Source: Micromussa lordhowensis
Lineage: Eukaryota; Cnidaria; Anthozoa; Scleractinia; Lobophylliidae
Direction of reading: 5' to 3'
Length of the DNA: 64,000 bases
Assembly: GCA_964020085.1 (NCBI GenBank)
Contig: OZ026604.1
Span: 4,845,467 to 4,909,466 of the forward strand
The notes beneath the pieces were generated by a model. The model made no database searches, was not told the DNA's origin, and saw only the letters and a list, made by a program, of their open reading frames with translations. The position numbers and the translations under genes were made by a program. Below, piece after piece: positions 57,688 to 64,000 of this stretch (the first letter of the stretch is position 1; the number at the start of each line of letters is the position of its first letter).

Positions 57688-57993
57688 TATTACAAGATAA
57701 TTTGGTTTTATCAACTGGGTTGATAATGTGAATTGGCCACCGTAAAGAGATTCGGAAGCTGACGTTTCGAGCGTTAGCCCTTCGTCGGAGCGGTCAAACA
57801 TTGTTCGGTGAACAAACATGTTGATGTGGTACTGAGTTGCCATACGAACGAGCCAAACGTTTTACAATGTTTGATCAAATGTTTGATGTCCTTCACATTT
57901 GATCAAACAAGGTGTCCAAACGGGGAAATGCTTGGTCACCAAACAATGTTTGATCGTGTTTGATGGCCAAACATTTCCCGTTTGGACAGGGCT
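57593..57993. repeat. MITE 'ccaaacgggaaatgtt' interrupted by a mini-insertion
   Basis: Inverted ends agccctctccaaacgggaaa / tttcccgtttggacagggct enclose sequence rich in caaacattgtttgat-type repeats. A separate 150-bp insertion lies at 57641-57790. The MITE is located 3' of hexosaminidase B. Confidence 0.78.
57641..57790 (-). mobile_element. 150-bp Penelope-derived mini-insertion with hammerhead-like core and 12-bp target duplication
   Basis: Flanked by identical CGGTCAAACATT (57629-57640, 57791-57802) within the surrounding MITE. On the minus strand it begins CTCCGACGAAGGGCTAACGC and continues with CTCGAAACGTCAGCTTCCG. This is a hammerhead-like order (CxGANGA, short stem-loop, GAAAC, GUC), with U4 of the core changed to C. 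The remainder matches the 3' 125 bp of the insertion at 55025-55230. There is no ORF. Confidence 0.75.
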
Positions 57994-59002
57994 TTAGAGC
58001 AGTTTTCAACAGATTGCCGCAAGACCAAACCAAAGTCATCACTCTGGTCAATCAAAAAGGACGTAGTTAGTCCAGTAAAGCAATCATAGCTCCAAGCAAA
58101 ATCTTCTTCCCGGAGCGAAGCGCGGAAAATGTGTGCAAGTGAGTCACGGTTTGCTGTTGCTTGTAGTTCTCAATGTATGACTGACAAGGTGACCTGACTT
58201 TTTAAGCGAATCATTTCGCACAGTAATGCAAACCCAAAGGAAATACGAATTACCTCCGACACGCAAGTGAAGACCGCTGTTAATAAAAGAGACGCGGAAA
58301 CTTGAACTGGCCCATATAATGTTTCGATGGATATCAAAGTGTTCAATTTTCTGATTTATGTTAGCTTTCAACATTTGAGAACTTTAAAATTTCACAATTG
58401 ACTGTAAGTTTTTGTAGGATAGCTTTCAAATCTAAGTGTTTTTTGATTGCCTACGCTTAACTTGAGCCGTACCCACACGAGCAATTTTTATGTGACACTT
58501 TTTATGTGACAAATACGTTTGATCGTGTAGATGGCACAGCAAATATACGTAAGCAGTTCAACGTTTAGTGCGCCAGTAATGACTTTGGACAGCAGAGATA
58601 CACAGAAACAAGGTGAGGCTGCGTAGTCGCCCCCCCCAAAAAAAAAAAAAAAAAAAAAAAAAACCACGGCACTTACGAACTTATTTGCCACATTTTCTGT
58701 TTTCTTTTTTTCATTTGGGCAAATTTTGTATAGGTAATCATACGGTTTCGAGTTCAATTTGGAATAAATTTGCACGAGTGAGCTTTTTGAAAAACTCACA
58801 ACTTATTAATGATACAAACATGAACAAATTCGCGCAGAAAAATTGCCGGAAAATGTTTCTTGAAGCCATTTTTTTCGCATTCGAGAAAACGTTTTTCATA
58901 GTTTCCGTACAAAAATTTTTTGTTAAATGATATCATTGGCCTACAAAATTTCTCATTGTCTTTCTGCAAATCACAATCCAGAATTACGATGTGTAATTTG
59001 CA
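57994..59002. other. Non-coding; poly-A tract
   Basis: 58000-58130 resembles the decayed repeat at 16260-16530. 58621-58662 is a C-run followed by about 27 A. No gene seen. Confidence 0.35.
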
Positions 59003-59058
59003 CTGGTGTTACACTTTTTGCACCGGTGTTACACTTTTTGCACTGGTGTTACACTTGA
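59003..59058 (+). repeat. 20-bp tandem repeat, about 2.8 units
   Basis: Units of cactggtgttacactttttg occur in direct repetition, the middle one with caccgg. No coding role seen. Confidence 0.85.
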
Positions 59059-59582
59059 ACTGCACTACTCTCAGCCAATCAGAATCGAGTAATTTTTCAT
59101 GTGTATTGTTAGCTACATAATATGTGTTCGTGTGGATGTGGCTTTACTCTTACAGGGGCCACGTCACGGTTTGCGCATCTCGAAAAGTTTAGCCTGAGCT
59201 TTTCAAGTTCGTCGTTTGTAATCCGTGTTAATCTTCTCCATCCTTAACCATCCGCGTTACTTTATGGTTCACTATTATCTCCTTTGTGTTTTTCTATCTT
59301 GGTAAACTATTATTTTCAGGTTTCCTTCAATTTAAAGGTAACTTTGTAAGTGGCGCAGATACGGTGACTGAGCTCCTATTCAACAGATGTAGCTTATTCC
59401 GCTGCCGGCCTGTGGCCTCCAGTTAAAGTCCAAGGTGCCTCTTAGTAGAAGAACTTATGAATTTATTCATATAACACTTTTCCCATCTTGTCCAGTTGCA
59501 AGGAATACCTTTGTGTCGTTCGTGATTTAGTGCTCCTCAAGCTTTCGTACAAAACAGAAGATTCATCTTTCAAATAAAACAT

Positions 59583-59885
59583 GCGACCAGGGACCTTCAG
59601 GGCCGGGTTGTTCATAGCCCGATTAAGCTAACCCAGGGTTAGCGAGAATTTTGATTCCAGTTTTGCAACTTTACGGAAAGGTTTTCTGTTTATATTGTTT
59701 GGCCTTCTCTTTTTAATTTGAATAATCTCAAACTAAACAAAACGTAGGAAGCGAAAAACAATTTTATACAAGAAAAATCAATGCTTCGGTTAACTTTTAA
59801 TCCTGGGTTAGCGTTAACCGGCTTTCGAACAACCCGGCCCAGCTGATCGTCAGTCTGACGCTCTCCCAGCTGAGCTATCTCGGTA
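59583..59885 (-). other. tRNA-like sequence split by a MITE
   Basis: On the minus strand, CGAGATAGCTCAGCTGGGAG and AGCGTCAGACTGACGATCAG (from 59885) look like a tRNA 5' half with an A-box. After the MITE, CTGAAGGTCCCTGGTCGCAT (to 59583) looks like the variable/T-arm side. The two parts share the CAG duplication at the insertion points. The T-arm is poor, so the original may have been a tRNA-derived SINE head or a pseudogene rather than a working tRNA. Confidence 0.5.
59601..59839. repeat. MITE 'ggccgggttgtt' (239 bp) with CAG target duplication
   Basis: Inverted ends GGCCGGGTTGTTCATAGCC and GGCTTTCGAACAACCCGGCC, extending to aacccagggttagcg / ttaatcctgggttagcgtta, bound 239 bp. The trinucleotide CAG is present on both sides (59598-59600, 59840-59842). 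Confidence 0.8.
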
Positions 59886-59999
59886 GTTACGAGAAAGATC
59901 AAAATATCAAGAACGTAAAAAGTATCATTAATATAAAGCTTAGCTTTCAGCTCAATCAAGCAGTTTTTATTTGATTTCTTTGTGAATATAAGCACACTG

Positions 60000-61004
60000 T
60001 AAAAGGCATAATGTGATGAGAAAAATTATTTCCATCAAAATTTATGTAGGCCTACGAATATAGAGTTAGATTGTGAAATGTGGTGTAGCTTATTTGACAC
60101 GAGTAGTCTTTTAATATTACAACCGTAAAACACACATCACTGACGTAAGCTTTTCTTTTTTCAAACGCGTCGAAAAAAAAAAGAGAAGTTTAGACGATAA
60201 AAACTATTGTTGTTATACGTGAAAATTATATGAAATAGATATGGTGTTCCATTTGAGATTTCCTGTGTGTTTGTTAAGCGTTCAGTATCATTTTCTGGTA
60301 CAAGAAAATCCAAGATGGCGGAAGCTTAGATATGGGTGCGGAGAGAAAGGAATAAGCTTGAGAGAATTAGTGCGGGGGATGGGGGGGGGGGGGGGTGAGG
60401 GGGGCAGGATAGTGGGAGATCCACCTTTGTTTGTACAGAAGCCTGAAGATTAATTCACAATTCTCGCCAAAGAGAAACCTGGTATTTCTGTAGATTTATG
60501 TTTGTACCTTCATTTTCTGTGCTCGCATGGAGTGTTCTGAGTTTATGCGTGAACTGCAAGTATGGGTGGAAGAACGTATTCTGTTAATTTTTACAACCCA
60601 AGGCGAGCGTAGTCGAGAAGATTGGAAAATTATCCCCGATTACAGTGAGCTTTGAACTCAACGTAGTATACAATACATACGAACTGTTTGTAGAATCTCC
60701 ACTATCCTTATAAATGTGAAAGACCCACTTTACCTGACCTGTCGTAAGTAAGGCTGCTAGAGAGGGGAAAAGGGAAAAGAAAAGGGAAAAGAAAAGGGGA
60801 AAGAAAGGGAAAAGAAAGGGAAAACAAAATTCTTAACCTATGCAGTATTTTTTAGGTTGACGTTTCAACAGGAGGAAATTGTTTACCGAATGGCATTTTA
60901 AAACCATTTATTTATGTGGTTAATGTTCTGCGAATAAGACCTTAGCCGGGTTTGTTTTTCCTTCGCGCGAAAAAATCGTTAGCTACATGTGTTACTACAG
61001 TCTC
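60000..61004. other. Non-coding; G-run and purine-rich microsatellite
   Basis: Contains a G-run at 60378-60403 and an aaaaggg-type purine tract at 60762-60828. No gene or RNA is supported. Confidence 0.35.
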
Positions 61005-61445
61005 CGGTTGCGACCACCTCTCCTCAGCGAGCAGTTTTCCAAAATAACAAAAGTTGCCAACTCACTATATTTGGACCTCTTGTAAGCCACCTCTCTTAAG
61101 CGACCGCGAACACTTTTGGAACTAAAAGTTTGAAATTTTCATTTGTTTTTAACCTCCGTAAGTGACAACTTGACAGATAACATGAGAACGTAAATTGGAC
61201 AATAAGGTGTTGTAATCTTATTGCATTCCTGACTAGCACAAGGGACGGAAAGTACAGGATTTCTTCTCGAAATCGACTTCTCGTATGAACAAAACATTTA
61301 AAACATGGGGTAAGTCTGCAGTTCTTATATGCTAATGAGCAACAGTTTGATCCAATATGGTCTAAGCTCTCGTAAGCGACTACCTCCCGTAAGCGACTAC
61401 CTGGAATTGACATTTTGGGTGGTCGCTTACGGGAGATTTAGCTGT
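61005..61445. repeat. MITE 'gcgaccacc'
   Basis: The left end is ctacagtctccggttgcgac followed by cacc; the right end is ggtggtcgcttacgggagat followed by ttagctgta. These are imperfect inverted repeats. Several internal taagcgac motifs repeat. No ORF of substance. Confidence 0.65.
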
Positions 61446-62137
61446 ATACATTTTTCAGTATAACCAAAGTAGTCACTTTATTTTGCTGTGTAACCTCTCT
61501 TAAAATAGTTTAAAAATATAAAGCATCGCTTTAGAATAACTTCCTTTGGATAGTCCCTAGTATATGATTCCAAAAAACCCTATAATATATAAACCATTTG
61601 TCATTAAAAGATTCTGTATCGCCCAAGGGATTTTCACAGTTTTGCTAACATCCTAAAACATAGATGTTAGTTCAATTTTTTTCTCGAATCCAACGCTTAT
61701 TTCCCTTTGAAAGCCAGCTTTAAAGATCCCATTTTCAAAGCTTCCCGATTTTAGGAGTCGTAAAAAAGTTTGGACTTATCGGCTATGCTCTATGAAGATG
61801 CCAGAACCGTAAAAACCATGTCGTCGATTTAGGCACTTGAAGCTTTTTAGAGCCAGTTGGCTTCTTGTATTTCATTTAGGTCAACAGCAGCCACATGTAC
61901 AAATTGTGGACCTATTCCCATTGTTGCTTATTGTTACTTTGTTTCCTTTCCTCGTCTTTGACAGTTTTGTCCCCAATATGTCAGTATTCAACTCATTCTA
62001 AGTATAATGTTTCTTGTGTCTGAAGGCTGGTCTATGGTCCCTAAGGACCGGTTTAACTTTATAACATTTCCTTTGATGTGAGAACATGTGTTCTGACCTT
62101 TCATTCGTGAAATTACCCGAACTTTATTTCCCTCTTG
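61446..62137. other. No gene seen; possible 3' flank of hexosaminidase C
   Basis: AT-rich sequence with no coding frame or clear repeat. Its end adjoining 62138 should include the 3' UTR of the minus-strand gene. Confidence 0.3.
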
Positions 62138-64000
62138 TTACAATGGATTTGTTTGGTCATCCTTGTTGTGTAGGTTTTCTGCTACGTCTTTCTTAACACT
62201 TGTTTTGGTTTCGCCATCATTCCCTAACTTTTCTTCGGAGCGAGTATCTTTCCGTTTAGAACTTTCGTCCCCGTTCTCAGACCTTCCTTCTTTGCGTTCA
62301 GTCTTTTCCACCAAATTTTCAGACCTTTTCTCCTTAATCTCAGATTTTTCTTCCTTTCCCTGAGATTTTACCTCGCTTTTCGTGTGTTCAGCTTCCTCTT
62401 GCTTCTCTTTTTTCTCTTCCTCGCGTTTTGTCTCTGCACCAGGCGCAGATACAATGTTTTGGTCGTTTTTGTTTTCCACTGGGGGCAGTGTGGGCGATTG
62501 AATCTCAACTTCTCTGCTCACGCGTTGGCCATTAGCAGATCTCAAGTTAAAATACAAAAAACGCCTTAGTATCTCGTATAAGAATGTTGAGTCCCACTTC
62601 CTGAGGGGAGGGGAGGGGAAGGAAGAAGGGAAGGGGGAGGGGAGGGTAAAGAAATAGCACGTAACGAAAAATTAATGACGTTGATCATTTGATCCGGAAA
62701 TTGTGACACTTGGTAATATTAAGCTATGTCCGATCTGTGGTAGACTAAACGAGGTTTCTACAGAGAAGCATTGCAAACTGACCTAGTTCTCAATTTTATC
62801 TTCCCTTCAACTTCAGTGTTACTGGTGACGTCACTCCACGTCACTCCATCGTCTGCAGAATACTCAACTTTAAGGCCAGGCAGCACAGCTCTAGTTTCGA
62901 GTTTCCTGCCTACAAACCTGAAAAAAAAAGTAGTTTATTTGCAAAGCTCTAGTTGCTTTAAGATTCTAATTTTGAATTAACCAAAACGCCTTCCCTAGTT
63001 GCTTGAGAACGCTCCCACTAGCATGATATAATAAAGATATTTTATGTTGTATGGCAACTGATGAGACAATAACCACTCGCTCAATCTTTCGAGGGTGCTT
63101 AACATTGAAAAAAAAAATCTTACAAAACTTTTGGTTGTTTGGAAATGTTTGAAACTGAAATCCGCATTTTTGGCATTCATTCATGTTTCTTTATTTACAA
63201 AAATCGAGCAGTGTTTTTGTTGTAACGTAAATGGCAAATGGTTTCAGTCTAATCCATTTGGTCGCCTGATTTGGAACAAACATTATCATGGTCGTAGACT
63301 CCTGTTATTTTTCAATATCACAGCAAGCGCGGGGTCTTATAACAAACAGTAGTTCACGGAATCTCGCCCTTACAATGTGGCTTCTGTGGTATTTACTAAA
63401 GTAGCTTGGAGAGTGAGCGGAAAAAATATTTTTGTACTTTATTTTGTCAGGAGCCCATCACTAGGAGCTTGCAACTCCAATACTAAGCCTATGTCACGGC
63501 ATTTTTACAGACCGGTCTATTTTTAGACTTCTTTTCCCGCAAAATAGGTCAGTTCCGTTCTACACGAGCGCGCATCGGTAAGGGAAACAATGGCGGCTTT
63601 TCCTTTTAATCTTCCAGTGAAAATGCCGACGTCAATTAAAGAATCAAGTCCGCGCTTATGATTTGTCACTGTTGTCCCTGTGGGAGTCTGAATTCGCGGT
63701 AAATTCAAGCTAAAAATAGACAGGTCTGTGAAAACGCCGTGACAGGAATATGGGGTAGTTGCTGGCTCCTAGTGATGGGCTCCTGCTTTTGTCCTAAATG
63801 TAAGGAAGTTCTGAGTCCCTAGTGTGCTGAGAAAACTTGTACCTAGTCCAACTCAAGCAATACGAATGACACGAGGTTTATTTTTTACCTCGCCCCTGGT
63901 GGTGTCACGTGATAAGTCACGCCCATCTTGTCAAGCCGACCCAGCTCCTTATAACCCAGCGTGTTGGCAAAGTTCACCCAGTTACCAGTCTTCTCGCGAT
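62138..64000 (-). CDS. Beta-hexosaminidase C, 3' part only (GH20 chitobiase-type) with charged C-terminal tail
   Basis: Three exons are visible: complement(63889-64000, running off the window), complement(62783-62917) and complement(62138-62540), with phase 2 junctions identical to exons 6-8 of paralogue B. The first contains the end of the GH20 barrel (FANTLGYKELGRLDKMGVTYHV). The second is the C-terminal beta domain (GLKVEYSADDGVTWSDVT). The last begins RSANGQRVSREVE, clearly aligned with RSADGLRHSRPID of B, but continues as about 120 residues rich in Lys, Glu, Ser and Asp with no hydrophobic segment, ending DDQTNPL. C therefore lacks the anchor of B and may be secreted, or have gained a disordered tail. 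The catalytic exon lies outside the window. Confidence 0.88.
63449..63785. repeat. MITE in hexosaminidase C intron
   Basis: Inverted ends caggagcccatcactaggag and ctcctagtgatgggctcctg, extending inward to tatgtcacggca / gccgtgacag, bound about 337 bp between the two 5'-most visible exons of C. There is no transposase. Confidence 0.82.

Noticed and set aside
62163..62569. Plus-strand Ser/Phe/Leu-rich open frames
   Set aside because: Antisense shadow of the Lys/Glu-rich terminal exon of hexosaminidase C.
1..64000. CRISPR array, bacterial operon or phage region
   Set aside because: No direct-repeat/spacer pattern was seen; genes have spliceosomal introns and the repeats are of animal type.

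Overview
The window is a piece of animal nuclear genome. It has spliced genes with GT-AG introns, two desaturase paralogues, three chitobiase-type beta-hexosaminidase paralogues and a very dense load of short non-autonomous transposons, tRNA-derived SINEs, LINEs and a Penelope-like element. The gene architecture and repeat style suggest an anthozoan cnidarian, most likely a stony coral. That assignment is inference from style, not from a search.

Layout. 1-0.5 kb: the end of an unrecognised coding exon (+). 4.1-6.0 kb and 16.6-18.5 kb: two two-coding-exon acyl-CoA delta-9-type desaturase genes (-), with the intron at the same codon and phase. Between them lie a broken, virus-like ORF pair (7.9-8.7 kb), a frameshifted LINE with a nested insertion (11.2-13.6 kb), several MITEs and a SINE. 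19.8-27.2 kb: a non-coding segment present in three tandem copies. 28.0-36.7 kb: beta-hexosaminidase A (-, seven exons recognised); its first intron holds a 5'-truncated L1-like LINE that landed inside a MITE and left a 15-bp target duplication. 37-46 kb: repeats only, including a Penelope-like element with a GIY-YIG ORF. 46.6-57.2 kb: beta-hexosaminidase B (+), complete in eight exons (900 aa). 62.1-64.0 kb: the 3' end of beta-hexosaminidase C (-), cut by the window edge.

Function. The hexosaminidases should release terminal N-acetylglucosamine from chitin fragments or glycans. B carries a signal peptide and a C-terminal hydrophobic tail (GPI or membrane anchor). C ends in a charged Lys/Glu/Ser tail instead. 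A has lost several family-typical active-site-loop residues, and its terminal exon was not found. The desaturases should introduce a double bond into acyl-CoA at the ER. The two gene families share the neighbourhood but show no obvious pathway link.

The most unusual signals are: (1) two very short insertions (206 and 150 bp), each with its own 12-13 bp target-site duplication, that share a hammerhead-ribozyme-like core with the Penelope-like element; (2) an overlapping pair of virus-like ORFs; (3) the divergent fates of the hexosaminidase paralogues; (4) a tRNA-like sequence split by a MITE. Exon boundaries were read by eye from frame, phase and paralogue comparison; no similarity search was run.
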